From Thiosymbion sp942492625 (GTDB lineage: Bacteria > Pseudomonadota > Gammaproteobacteria > Chromatiales > Chromatiaceae): a stretch of DNA of 64,000 nucleotides. Made by a program: the position numbers and the translations under genes. Under the pieces are notes generated by a model. It did not search any database, had not been told where the DNA came from, and worked only from the letters and a program-made list of their open reading frames with translations. How positions within the stretch are numbered: the first letter of the stretch is position 1; the number at the start of each line of letters is the position of its first letter. The stretch is taken from the NCBI GenBank assembly GCA_942492625.1, contig CALOFM010000012.1:62001-126000 (forward strand), read 5' to 3'. This document shows, in pieces, positions 9,467 to 18,806 of the stretch.

Positions 9467-9685
9467 ATGGGCAGCGTAATCGTCACCGGCATCACCTTCG
9501 GCGTCTTCATGACGGAGGCACTCATTCATTACAACATGGGCATGGCGAAGGCCGAGGGCGGATTCAAGCTGCGCATGCCGCCGCCGAAAGAGCTCGCGAA
9601 GATTGCCGCCGTCACCGGCGCCTTCTCGATCGTCAGCGGATTGCTGATCAAGTCACTGCCGCAAAACCTCGCACCCAAAGCCTGA
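9467..9685 (+). CDS. small two-segment membrane protein
   Basis: 72 residues from the ATG at 9467 (MGSVIVTGITFGVFMTEALI), with two hydrophobic stretches (residues ~2-20 and ~46-63) and a short basic loop. A GTG at 9422 would add 15 residues. It is the third gene of the DUF5132-HMA set, after a 63-bp gap, and is followed by a strong terminator. No family is recognised. Confidence 0.6.
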   Translation: MGSVIVTGITFGVFMTEALIHYNMGMAKAEGGFKLRMPPPKELAKIAAVTGAFSIVSGLLIKSLPQNLAPKA

Positions 9686-9707
9686 TTCGCCAGGTAAAGC
9701 GCACAGG

Positions 9708-9746
9708 AAAAACGCCGATGTGCCCGCAACGGGGCGCATCGGCGTT
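9708..9746. terminator. bidirectional intrinsic terminator
   Basis: AACGCCGATG (9711-9720) pairs with CATCGGCGTT (9737-9746). There is an A-run on the left and TTTT on the right, so it can serve both the plus-strand small genes and the convergent metK-like gene. Confidence 0.85.
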
Positions 9747-9813
9747 TTCGATTCCACTTGATTTCGCAACGGCCGCCCTTGCCGCAAAGGGTCGTGCGTC
9801 CTAGCGACCCTAC

Positions 9814-11004
9814 CTACTTCAGCTCACCTGCCTTGTCGGTCCTCTCCCAGGGCACATCGAGGTCGGTACGCCCCATGTGGCCATATACCGCGAGTTTCTG
9901 GTAGAAGCTCCCGCCGTGCAGGCGTGGCAGCATTTGCAAGCCCAAGTCACGCACGATTCCCCCAAGTCGGAAGTCGATGGCTCCGGACAAACGATCGGCC
10001 AGCTTGCTTTCATCCAGATCGCCGCTGGTCCCGAATGTCCGCACCCGCACGCTCACCGGTTTTGCAGAACCTATGGTGTAGCTGAGCTGGACCTCACATT
10101 CCTTCGCAAGCCCTGCGGCGACGACGTTTTTGGCCGCGTAGCGAGCCGCGTAGGCCCCGACGCGATCGACGCGGAACGGGTCCTTACCGCTCAGAGCAGC
10201 GCCACTGTGCCGTGCATACTCGCCATAGGTATCTATGCCCGTCTTACGCCCGGTAAGGCCCGAATGTGACGCCGGTCCTCCACCGATCACGGGGCCCTCC
10301 GGATTAACGAAGATCCGCGTTTTTCCGTCGGCCTGAAAATTCTCCTTCTTCAACACCGGCTCGATCACCAGATCGATCAGGTCCGAACGTAAGCGAGCCG
10401 GGTCGACCGCACTTTCATCGCTCTGACTGGCGACCAGGGTGATGCTGTGGATGCGGGTCGGTTGTGCGTTCTTGAACTCGATACCGACCTGGGATTGCCC
10501 GTCCGGTAGCAGGTAGGGCAGCTTTTGCCGGACGGCGTCCGAATCTAGCGTATCGGCCAGTTTATGCGCCAACCAGATGGGCAGAGGAACCAGTGCCTTG
10601 GTCTGATCACAGGCATAACCGAATACGGTGACTTGGTGCTTCGCGGTTATCCTGCCCAGCTCCGTTTCCTTCATCTTGTCCAGATTGATCGGCCTGTAGT
10701 CGGTGGCCGTGTGATCCATGAAGCTGGTCAAAACGGTGCAGGCATCCGCATCGAACACGTCTTTCGTGTAGCCGACATTGCGAATGACCCTGCGCGCCAC
10801 ATCGGGAATATCCAGCCTCGCCTGAGAGGCGTAATGGGCGGAAATGAACAAGACCCCGCTCGAGATGGCGCACTCGGCGACGATGCTGGAATTTGGATCC
10901 TGCTCGAGGAAGCGATCGACGACCGCGTCGCTCACCTGGTCGCAGAGCTTGTCGGGATGTCCCGTGGTTACGGATTCTGACGTGAAGATGAAGTCGTCGC
11001 TCAC
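9814..11004 (-). CDS. metK: divergent S-adenosylmethionine synthetase
   Basis: 396 residues, about the family length. The N-terminal TSESVTTGHPDKLCDQVSDA keeps the catalytic His and Asp. GLTGRK and SGKDP are present. Compared with E. coli MetK, the methionine-contacting Asp238 position is in the altered stretch PASHSGLTGRK (Asp to His), Lys269 is Arg (SGKDPFRVDR), and the usual H-G-G-G-A-F reads H-S-G-A-A-L. Its ATG overlaps the stop of the P-type ATPase gene (ATGA), so the two are coupled. It may be the sole SAM synthetase or a paralogue with an altered job; the window cannot tell. Confidence 0.85.
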   Translation of the reverse strand: MSDDFIFTSESVTTGHPDKLCDQVSDAVVDRFLEQDPNSSIVAECAISSGVLFISAHYASQARLDIPDVARRVIRNVGYTKDVFDADACTVLTSFMDHTATDYRPINLDKMKETELGRITAKHQVTVFGYACDQTKALVPLPIWLAHKLADTLDSDAVRQKLPYLLPDGQSQVGIEFKNAQPTRIHSITLVASQSDESAVDPARLRSDLIDLVIEPVLKKENFQADGKTRIFVNPEGPVIGGGPASHSGLTGRKTGIDTYGEYARHSGAALSGKDPFRVDRVGAYAARYAAKNVVAAGLAKECEVQLSYTIGSAKPVSVRVRTFGTSGDLDESKLADRLSGAIDFRLGGIVRDLGLQMLPRLHGGSFYQKLAVYGHMGRTDLDVPWERTDKAGELK

Positions 11005-14000
11005 GCTAGCTCCTCCTGTTGGGGCTGGTCGTCTCCAGCCGATTTTTGTAACTGGGCCGGGGCGCCGTTGTCGCTCGAAGGGTGATAGCCGGGCTTTGTG
11101 GCCTCGTTAATGATGAGGGGACCGAGCACACCGGCACCGATGGCCACCAAGTCGGCCATGCCAAGGGGCGTGGTCCCGAGCAGGGTGCGCGCTCCGGGCG
11201 TCACGCTGACGACCACCTGCAAGACCGCCATGCCCACGATGGCGGCGGTAAGGTGCTTGTTCGGCGGCAGCTTCTGGCCGCCGAAAACATTGCGGTAGTG
11301 GGACCGCGAGCTGATGGCGTGCGCCAGCTCGTTGTAGGTCAGGGTGTTGAAAGCCAGGGTCGCGGCCGCCGGACCTATGCCGTAACGCTTGACGCCGAAC
11401 ATATAGGCACCGAAGGTCCCCAAACCGATGGCGCCCGACTCGAAGAGCATGCGTTTCAGGTCCTTGCCCGCGATGATGGCCTCATTCGGATCCCGCGGGT
11501 CGCGCTCCATGATGTCCGGCTCCGGCGGCTCCAGTGCCAACGCCAGGCCGGGGAAGATGTCGGTGACCAGATTGATCCACAACAGCTGCATCGGATTCAT
11601 GGGCTCGCCCAGGTTCAGCGTGAAACCTGCCAGCATCACTTCGATCTCCGTCAGGTTGGTGGAGACCATGAAGTGGATCATCTTGCGGATGTTGTTATAT
11701 ATGGTCCGCCCCTGGCGCACCGCAATGGCCATGGTGTGCAGGTTATCGTCTTCGAGCACTACGTCCGAGACCTCTCGCGCAACGTTCGTTCCGCCGGCCC
11801 CCATGGCCACACCGATATCAGAGGCCTTGAGCGCCGGACCGTCGTTGATCCCGTCCCCGGTCATGGCGACGACGTAGCCGACGTCCTGCAGGGCGCGGAC
11901 GATCTTGAGCTTGTGGGCCGGACTTACACGGGCGAACACGTGCACGTTCTTGACCAGACCGGAGAGCAGATCCGGGTCCATCTCGTCGAGCTTGGTGGAC
12001 TCCAGCACCTGCAGCGGCTTGTCGCCGCTCAGTCCCAACTCCCTACCGATTGCCTGGGCCGTGGCGCTCTGGTCGCCGGTGATCATGACGGTCTTGATTC
12101 CCGCCTTATGAAATTTGGCGATCAGCTTGTCCATGTCGGGACGCATCGGGTCGGCCATGCCGGCCAGGCCTAGCCAGGTCAGACCCGCGGTCTTGTCCGG
12201 CATCCGGTCCTCGTCGAGCTCGCGGAAGGCCGCGCCGAGCACACGCAAGGCATCCCCTGCCATATGCTCGTTCTCTGCGAGAATCTCCGCGCGCGTAGTG
12301 TCGTTGAGCCGGACCTTCCTGCCGCCCTTGACCTGATGGGTGCAGAGCGCGAGCAGCTCCGCCGGGCTGCCCTTCACCGCCAGCAGATGCTTCCCGTCCT
12401 TGTACGGGTGAAGGGTATTCATGTAAGGCCGCCCTTCTGCACGGAAGCGGGTCTTCATCTTCGGCCATTCTCCCCGCATGCCGACCACGTCGACACCGGC
12501 ATTCAACGCCATGTCGACCAAGGCGTTCTCGGTGGCGGAGCCCTCGAGCCTCCACTCCCCGGGCGGACCCTGTATATCCGTCTCGCTGCACAAGGACATG
12601 ACCTGCATGAGCCGCACCAGCTCGTCTCGGTCCATGGGATCTACCGAATTCCCGTCGCTCGTGAAGCGGTGCTCGGAGACCTTGAGCGCCTCACCGCCCG
12701 CATGCACGGCGACCACCGACATCTTGTTGATGGTCAGGGTCCCGGTCTTGTCCATGCAGAACACCTGCACCGAACCAAGCGTCTCCACCGCATCCAGGTG
12801 CCTGACCGCCACATTGAGCTTGCGCATGTCGGCAATGCCCATGGCAAGGGTGGTCGTAGCCACTGCCGGCAGGCCCTCCGGGACCGCCGCCACGGCGAGC
12901 GATACAGAAGACTTGAGCATCTCCAGCATGGCAAAACCACGCAGCACCCCGATGCCGAACACGCCCGCGCACACGCCGCCGCTGACCACCGCCAAGGTGG
13001 TGCCCATCTTGTCCAGATTGCGTTGCATGGGAGTTTCGGGTGCTTCGGCCTCACCCACCAGGGTCTGAATCTGGCCGAGCTCGGTCGCCTCGGCAGTCGC
13101 GATCACGATGCCACGTCCGTTACCGCCGGTGACATGCGTGCCCATGTAGCCCATGTTCTTGCGGTCACCCAGGGGGGTATCGTCCTTGGCGATGAGCTCG
13201 TGCTCCTTGGAAACCGGGAGACTCTCGCCGGTGAGGGCGGACTCGTCAATGCTGAGCCTGTGGGAGCTCAGCAGGCGCATATCGGCGGCGATGTAGGTAC
13301 CGGGGGTCAGCACCAGGATATCGCCCGGCACAATCGCCTCCACGGAGATGGGGCCGACAACGCCGTCGCGCAAAGCATCGACTTCCCGCACGCCCGTCTC
13401 GGAGAGCGAGCTGATGGTCTTCTCCGCCTGCCGCTCCGTAATGAACCCGATCACGCTGTTTATCAGGACGACGCCGACGATGACGGCGGCGTCCACCACA
13501 CCACCGGTCATCAGAGCGACGACCGCCGAAGCACCCAGCAGACCGACCGGTGCGCTGATGAACTGATCCACAAAGATCGCAAGATCCGAGCGCCTTTCGC
13601 TCGCGGCAAGGCTGTTGGCTCCATATATGCGCAAGCGCTCGACTGCCTCGCCGGCGCTCAGGCCCTGTTGATCGGACGAAGCGAAAGTAGCAAGGACTCC
13701 GCCGGCATCCATTACATGCCAGGGCTGAATCTCCTGCGCGCGCTTGGCTCCTTGGGACAGCGCCGGCGCACCAAACGCGGCACCGAATGCGGGGGTTGCC
13801 GGGCGTACCAACGTTGACCAGAAGCCACGAAGCAAGGCCCCGAATCCGCTCAAGGCATTGGAGACCGCATAGCTCAAAGGCTTTGGTACGGGCACGGAGC
13901 GTGCCCTCGCCGCGTCACCGCGAGAAAAGGACTCCGATTGCGGAGGCACGACGCCGACCAAGTCCTCGATACTGGCAATGATTCCCGAGATCGAGATCTC

Positions 14001-14216
14001 AGACGAGTGCAGCACCAATAAGCACCCCGTCAGGACATTGGCCTCGGCGCGGCGAATTCCGCGGTGGGTTTCTATCAAACCCCGCTCCAGCCGCTGCTTC
14101 AGACTCGGCGACCTGTACAAGCCTTGAACGTCGAATCGAACGCGACCCCGCACTCGGGAATGAACCGGCGTGACCAACCCTTTGGGTGATAGCTTTTTTG
14201 TTTTTGAGGAATTCAT
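11001..14216 (-). CDS. P-type cation-transporting ATPase with N-terminal HMA-like domain
   Basis: 1071 residues. Residues ~10-90 form a cysteine-less HMA-like domain. The ATPase core follows: TGES actuator motif, PEGLP in the fourth core helix, CMDKTGTLT phosphorylation site, TGDGINDGPAL hinge and a C-terminal bundle of about six helices. PEGLP and the C-terminal helices place it with P2-type (Ca2+/Mn2+-like) pumps and not the CPx heavy-metal class, although the N-terminus looks HMA-like. Ion specificity is not assignable. It is the first gene of a coupled pair with metK and lies next to other ion-transport genes. Confidence 0.9.
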   Translation of the reverse strand: MNSSKTKKLSPKGLVTPVHSRVRGRVRFDVQGLYRSPSLKQRLERGLIETHRGIRRAEANVLTGCLLVLHSSEISISGIIASIEDLVGVVPPQSESFSRGDAARARSVPVPKPLSYAVSNALSGFGALLRGFWSTLVRPATPAFGAAFGAPALSQGAKRAQEIQPWHVMDAGGVLATFASSDQQGLSAGEAVERLRIYGANSLAASERRSDLAIFVDQFISAPVGLLGASAVVALMTGGVVDAAVIVGVVLINSVIGFITERQAEKTISSLSETGVREVDALRDGVVGPISVEAIVPGDILVLTPGTYIAADMRLLSSHRLSIDESALTGESLPVSKEHELIAKDDTPLGDRKNMGYMGTHVTGGNGRGIVIATAEATELGQIQTLVGEAEAPETPMQRNLDKMGTTLAVVSGGVCAGVFGIGVLRGFAMLEMLKSSVSLAVAAVPEGLPAVATTTLAMGIADMRKLNVAVRHLDAVETLGSVQVFCMDKTGTLTINKMSVVAVHAGGEALKVSEHRFTSDGNSVDPMDRDELVRLMQVMSLCSETDIQGPPGEWRLEGSATENALVDMALNAGVDVVGMRGEWPKMKTRFRAEGRPYMNTLHPYKDGKHLLAVKGSPAELLALCTHQVKGGRKVRLNDTTRAEILAENEHMAGDALRVLGAAFRELDEDRMPDKTAGLTWLGLAGMADPMRPDMDKLIAKFHKAGIKTVMITGDQSATAQAIGRELGLSGDKPLQVLESTKLDEMDPDLLSGLVKNVHVFARVSPAHKLKIVRALQDVGYVVAMTGDGINDGPALKASDIGVAMGAGGTNVAREVSDVVLEDDNLHTMAIAVRQGRTIYNNIRKMIHFMVSTNLTEIEVMLAGFTLNLGEPMNPMQLLWINLVTDIFPGLALALEPPEPDIMERDPRDPNEAIIAGKDLKRMLFESGAIGLGTFGAYMFGVKRYGIGPAAATLAFNTLTYNELAHAISSRSHYRNVFGGQKLPPNKHLTAAIVGMAVLQVVVSVTPGARTLLGTTPLGMADLVAIGAGVLGPLIINEATKPGYHPSSDNGAPAQLQKSAGDDQPQQEELA

Positions 14217-14380
14217 ACGTACTTAATTTCTGCGCGACCGGAGTTCGGTTCCGCCGATTCTACGCGGGAAACCGAACAGTAGGGAAATCGTCATAAAATC
14301 GCAATATCACCGCAATCGCTCGGTCATATCACTATCAAAACAAAGGCTTTCTGAACAAAACGCTCGAGCGAAAAAACCCC

Positions 14381-14438
14381 AGGAGCCTGTCCGACTTACG
14401 ACTGTTCTACTGCGAAACCGCGAATGCCGGACGGCATC
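14381..14438 (+). repeat. RAYT-linked dispersed repeat, copy 2
   Basis: AGGAGCCTGTCCGACTTACG is followed by ACTGTTCTACTGCGAAACCG and CGAATGCCGGACGGCAT. It is the cleanest copy and lies directly after the stop of the exchanger gene in the 220-bp gap before the P-type ATPase promoter region. Confidence 0.8.
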
Positions 14439-15443
14439 CTAGCCCTCCCCGTGTATGAATAGGATGTACGAATTGATGAGATAGACGACGAACAGGAAGA
14501 TGCTGACCCATCCCGCTGTCTGCAGGACACGTGTCCGAGGACGATAGAGCAGGCCGACGACGGCCGCTCCCGTCATCATGACGGCAGAGAAGGCCGATAC
14601 TGCGTGGCTGGAAGACACCGAGTCGAACAAGGGGCCAGAGAGAAAGAAAAGATCGTCTACCGCCAGGATACCGATGTTGAAGAGATTGCTTCCGAACAGG
14701 TTTCCGATTGCCATATCAACGGCCCCCAACTTCAGGGCGGCTACGGTTACGACCAACTCCGGCAGTGAGGTTACGAAGGCGACGAAAAGGGTACCGACGA
14801 AGCTCTCGTACCAGCCCATTTGGACTGCTAGCTCCTTGGCGACGAAGGGCAACCAGGCCCCGGCAAACAAGACGACGGCAGCGGCCGCGACATACCTCAA
14901 CACCGCGGTTCGCAAGGTAAGCTGCGGATAGGCGTCCGTCTCGGCTTCGGTAAACTCCTTTACCTGTGCTCTCTCATACAAAAACACCGAGCGCATCGAT
15001 ACGGCGTACAGCACCAGAATCACCGGACTATACAGGCCCAGGTGCCAGAGCTGAACAGACGACCCCTTGGTCGCCACCAGCAGCCCGAATCCTGCCAGTC
15101 CAATCAGGATGACGCCAAATCCCGCTGAAAGGATATGCCCCCGGCTTGCCAGTCGGTAAACCGATTCGTCTCGACTGATCAGATCGAGTACGCCGATGAG
15201 TAAAAGGTTGAAGACACAGCTGCCGAGCACGTCTCCGACGGCGATGTCCGGCGTGTTAGCGACGCTGACCGAGCTGATTCCCGTCACCAGCTCCGGCAGC
15301 GACGTGACGCTGGCGAGCATGACAACACCGATCCATGTGCCTCCCAGTCCGGTTTTGTCGGCGATCGCATCGCCGTACCGAGACAACTTGACGCCGGCCA
15401 AACCAATCAAGACCACACACAGCAGGAACTGAATCCAAACCAT
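14439..15443 (-). CDS. calcium/sodium exchanger-like protein (CaCA superfamily)
   Basis: 334 residues with about 10 membrane segments. The two alpha-repeats carry TSLPELVTG (~residue 48) and TSLPELVVTV (~residue 219), with GNLFGSNLFNIGIL after the second. These acidic Pro-Glu motifs coordinate the transported cations in YrbG/NCX-type exchangers. A hydrophilic loop (YERAQVKEFTEAETDAYPQ) separates the halves. It lies 33 bp after the universal stress gene on the same strand and is probably cotranscribed with it. Confidence 0.88.
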   Translation of the reverse strand: MVWIQFLLCVVLIGLAGVKLSRYGDAIADKTGLGGTWIGVVMLASVTSLPELVTGISSVSVANTPDIAVGDVLGSCVFNLLLIGVLDLISRDESVYRLASRGHILSAGFGVILIGLAGFGLLVATKGSSVQLWHLGLYSPVILVLYAVSMRSVFLYERAQVKEFTEAETDAYPQLTLRTAVLRYVAAAAVVLFAGAWLPFVAKELAVQMGWYESFVGTLFVAFVTSLPELVVTVAALKLGAVDMAIGNLFGSNLFNIGILAVDDLFFLSGPLFDSVSSSHAVSAFSAVMMTGAAVVGLLYRPRTRVLQTAGWVSIFLFVVYLINSYILFIHGEG

Positions 15444-15476
15444 AGGGCACCAGTAAGCCGGGCAAACTCCCCGGCA

Positions 15477-16343
15477 CTATGCGTGGGGGGTACGCACGAC
15501 CAATACGGGCTCTTCCATGCACTGGATGACCGCATGGGTGACGCCGCCCAACAGCCACCTGCCCACGCCGTGTCGCCCGTGGGTGCACATCGCCGTGACG
15601 CTGTTCGGTGTCTCGACTGCAAAATCCGTGATCTGCTCGGAAGGGATGCCCCTTACGACCTTGTACGAGACCTTTGTCAATCCCTCGGCCTGAAGCTCGC
15701 TCACCTTCTCCTTGAGATAGTTTTCCGCAGAGTCGTGGACTATCTGAGAGACCTCGTGCATACGGATGGTAGAGCCTGGAAACCTCGGGTTGTAGGCCCG
15801 CAACAGGATCAGCTCCATGTCGAGGGTCTTGGCCGCGAAGACCGCGTGCGGAAGGATGTTCTCCGCAAGTGTCGATCCGTCCAGGGGAACGATCAGACGC
15901 TCGAACTCGACCGGGCCGCCCTCCGGGCTTTTTGCATCCGGCGGAATCAGGAGGACCGGCGTATTTGCCGCCTGGACGACCTTGTGGGCGACACTGCCCA
16001 GGATCAGGCGCTTTAGTCCGGAGAATCCCCGCGTACCCATGACGATCAGGGTGGCGTCCCTGGTCTCCGCCTGCTCGAGAATGACGACCTCCGCAGGCCG
16101 GCCGGTCTCTACGATGCGACCCGGCTCAAGGCCAGCGGGAAAAGCGGAAGCAATCCCGTTCAAATAGTCTTGGCACTCCTTCTCGAGATCCTTGGCGACG
16201 CTGTCGGGTACATCGGGTTGCTTCTCGACAGCACTGACCAAGTCGATCGACGCCTTGAAGGTTTGGGCCAGGTTTTGCGCGTGATGCAGCACCTGCTCCG
16301 ACTGTGGTGAGCCGTCCAGGGGCACCAAAATTCTCGCGTACAT
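15477..16343 (-). CDS. tandem universal stress protein (two UspA domains)
   Basis: 288 residues made of two UspA folds. Domain one starts MYARILVPLDGSPQSEQVL and has the nucleotide-binding G-T-R-G-F-S-G-L signature (VMGTRGFSGLKRLILGSVAH). Domain two starts FERLIVPLDGSTLAENILPH and ends with CTHGRHGVGRWLLGGVTHAV. Such tandem proteins usually bind ATP and modulate transporters or the stress response. Its position between two ion transporter genes suggests it tunes them. Confidence 0.93.
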   Translation of the reverse strand: MYARILVPLDGSPQSEQVLHHAQNLAQTFKASIDLVSAVEKQPDVPDSVAKDLEKECQDYLNGIASAFPAGLEPGRIVETGRPAEVVILEQAETRDATLIVMGTRGFSGLKRLILGSVAHKVVQAANTPVLLIPPDAKSPEGGPVEFERLIVPLDGSTLAENILPHAVFAAKTLDMELILLRAYNPRFPGSTIRMHEVSQIVHDSAENYLKEKVSELQAEGLTKVSYKVVRGIPSEQITDFAVETPNSVTAMCTHGRHGVGRWLLGGVTHAVIQCMEEPVLVVRTPHA

Positions 16344-16415
16344 CCGTTCTCTCCCGCTGTGCTTTGTTCAGAAGTGGCAAACGCCCACTCGGCTGCCTGA
16401 ATACCCTACGCCGTA

Positions 16416-17741
16416 TTACGCATTGGGGATGACCCAGATCAGCATACCGAAGATGTAGCAGATCACGCTGGCGGCGATCGTGAAGGTCACGCTCCACTTG
16501 AGAAACTCCTTCATGGGCACCTTGCGTTTTTCCTCGCGCTCGCAGATGTTCAATGCGACGTAGAGCGCGGGCGCACCGGCAATCGTCAGGTTGCTGCCCA
16601 GGGTTCCCGACCACACGAGCATCCACCACAAGGGCCAGGGATCTACACCTTGCGCACCCAGGTCCCGAATCATGTAGAGAAACGTCAGGATGAAGGCGTC
16701 GTGCTCCACTACGCCGACAATTGGGACCGTCACCCAGTAGAGCAGCGTGGCACCGGTAACCAGGTCGTCCTTGAACAAGGGGGCGAGTGCATCCGCGAGG
16801 TCTTTCAAGAGATGCGTCTTCTCGAACCCGCCGACGAGGGCGAACAACCCGATATAGAAGAATATCGCCCGCCAGTCGAGTTCCTGCACGATCTCTTCGA
16901 ACTCCGGCTTCTTGAGCCTGTGCCCCATCAGCTCGACCACCAGGATGATGAGCATGGCCCCTGTCAGGGCAATAAAGCCCAGGTTCACGCCGAAAAACTC
17001 CCGGAACGACATGCCCAGAATGGTGGCGAAGAAACCGATGACGACAATCTTGGCGAACAAGGGGTCGGGAATCTTGGCGTCGAAGGGAAGCTCGGCGCCT
17101 TCGGCGGGGGCCTTGGAAGGCGCGTTGCGAAAACCGAATGCGTACATGATGGCCAATGTAATGACAAAGGTCACCATCAAGATGGGAAAGGAGGACGGCC
17201 GCCCGTCCATCCATATGAAATCCAGGAACTCGGCGCCCGAAACGCTGTGCAGCATCTGGGGCGGCAGATCGCCAAGCAGCAGCGCAGTGCCCATGAAATT
17301 GGAGCTGAAACCAATCATCAGGATAACCGGTGTCAGCGGCATACCCAGGTGACGCACTATGGGTATGGCCACCGGCGCCATCATGAGTATGACCACCACA
17401 TTGTCCACGACCAACGAGATGATGCCCGCGAGCAACGAAAGGATCATGACCAACATGCCGCCATGGCCCCCGGAAACCTCCAGGGCCTTGACCGATAACC
17501 ATTCAGGGATCCCCGTCTTGCCCAAGTATCCGGCGATGATCCAGATACTCACCAGAATGGCCATGACGTTCCAGTCCACGGCGTTAAAGGCCTCGCTCTC
17601 GGTCATGGTCCCGAAGGAGACCATGGCGATCACGCCGATCACCGCGGCGACAGAGCTGTCGACGACGCCTGTGACGACCGCCAGGATTGTCGCCACGAAG
17701 ATGATTACTGTCACCCAAAGGGTGATATCGGTCATTTCCAT
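16416..17741 (-). CDS. NhaD/ArsB/SLC13-type ion permease
   Basis: 441 residues with 11-12 predicted membrane segments. VVDNVVVILMMAPVAIPI and SGTLGSNLTIAGAPALYVAL match the paired substrate-binding regions of ion transporter superfamily members such as NhaD (Na+/H+) and ArsB. The neighbouring ion transport and stress genes favour a Na+/H+ antiporter, but the substrate is not certain. It is 72 bp upstream of the tandem USP gene on the same strand. Confidence 0.8.
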   Translation of the reverse strand: MEMTDITLWVTVIIFVATILAVVTGVVDSSVAAVIGVIAMVSFGTMTESEAFNAVDWNVMAILVSIWIIAGYLGKTGIPEWLSVKALEVSGGHGGMLVMILSLLAGIISLVVDNVVVILMMAPVAIPIVRHLGMPLTPVILMIGFSSNFMGTALLLGDLPPQMLHSVSGAEFLDFIWMDGRPSSFPILMVTFVITLAIMYAFGFRNAPSKAPAEGAELPFDAKIPDPLFAKIVVIGFFATILGMSFREFFGVNLGFIALTGAMLIILVVELMGHRLKKPEFEEIVQELDWRAIFFYIGLFALVGGFEKTHLLKDLADALAPLFKDDLVTGATLLYWVTVPIVGVVEHDAFILTFLYMIRDLGAQGVDPWPLWWMLVWSGTLGSNLTIAGAPALYVALNICEREEKRKVPMKEFLKWSVTFTIAASVICYIFGMLIWVIPNA

Positions 17742-17784
17742 CTTGTTCTTAGCCTCACCAACGATGCGATCTTTTTAAAACCGG

Positions 17785-18714
17785 TCAAATGACTTCGGAC
17801 AGCCGCAACCACCCGCGGATGAGCGGTTTTGCGATCTTCTTAATCCGATGCCCGGTTTCACCTCGCACCCGAATCCGTGGCTGCATCCTCACTCCTGACC
17901 TGTCCGCGCGCCATCCAACTCGCTTCCGACCTCCCTCCAGGGGGTGTGTGCATACATCAACTGTCGCAAGCGCGAGCCGCTGATTCGGAGCTGCATACAC
18001 GGGCCCCAATCGGCCCAGCCAGGGCCAGACATAAAGAACAGCAACCAGCGACGAGGCGACGTAGGTCAAGGAACAGGCGAGCAGAATCTTCCTGGCATCC
18101 GTGAGCTGCGCGTCGTCGACATGACCTTCGCGAAGCATCGGAAGTGCACGTGCGAAGCTGGCGTCCAGCTCGGAAGGGAGCGCCGCAAGTTGGGCGACCA
18201 CGCCTGTACCGAGCATCGCCAAGGACGCCGCACCGACGACAACAGGCGGTATCGGATTGCGCGTGAGGACTGCTGTGACAGGAACGGAAAGAAGCAGGAC
18301 GGCCCCCATGTCACCCGTCACCTGCGCCACCTTTACCAGACGAGTCCGCCAGACGAAGGGCGCGTAGCCCGATGCGTCTTGCATGGCGTGGGCTACCTCG
18401 TGGGCCGCCGTGGTCAGGGCCGTCAAAGTCCTTCGGTTTATTTTGTCACGGGCCAGCCGTACCGCTTTCGTCGCTGGGTCGTAATGATCTCCGAGATCCG
18501 TACTCTCGACCCTTACGGTCTGGAGGCGGTGACGATCCAGAAGCTCTCGTGCCAGCTCTCCGGCCGAGCTGCCACGCGGGAGGTCACGTTTGTTATGCCG
18601 ATTAAGGACATGTCCGACCCACAACCGTGGACCAAAGATGAGCACCAACGCAGGGGCCAAGACTACAACCGGGTGCACGACAGCTCCAACACCACCGGAT
18701 AAGCAAGCGACCAC
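17785..18714 (-). CDS. membrane zinc metallopeptidase (YugP-like)
   Basis: 309 residues. The zinc motif HEVAHAMQ in TTAAHEVAHAMQDASGY (~residue 113) and the later LPSELDASFARAL segment are the hallmarks of the Zn_peptidase_2/YugP family. There is a membrane segment at the N-terminus and two or three after the active site. The C-terminal ~70 residues (from about VCTHPLEGGRKR on) are basic and not typical of the family, so the end may be extended beyond the ancestral stop. Substrate unknown. Confidence 0.78.
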   Translation of the reverse strand: MVACLSGGVGAVVHPVVVLAPALVLIFGPRLWVGHVLNRHNKRDLPRGSSAGELARELLDRHRLQTVRVESTDLGDHYDPATKAVRLARDKINRRTLTALTTAAHEVAHAMQDASGYAPFVWRTRLVKVAQVTGDMGAVLLLSVPVTAVLTRNPIPPVVVGAASLAMLGTGVVAQLAALPSELDASFARALPMLREGHVDDAQLTDARKILLACSLTYVASSLVAVLYVWPWLGRLGPVYAAPNQRLALATVDVCTHPLEGGRKRVGWRADRSGVRMQPRIRVRGETGHRIKKIAKPLIRGWLRLSEVI

Positions 18715-18806
18715 ACAGATCGTCGAGCGGGTTTATGGGAAGCTCGCCTGGTCCGGTGTCGCCGCGTTGCCCATCAGCACTTGCGCGACATGCACCTGGG
18801 TCCGCC

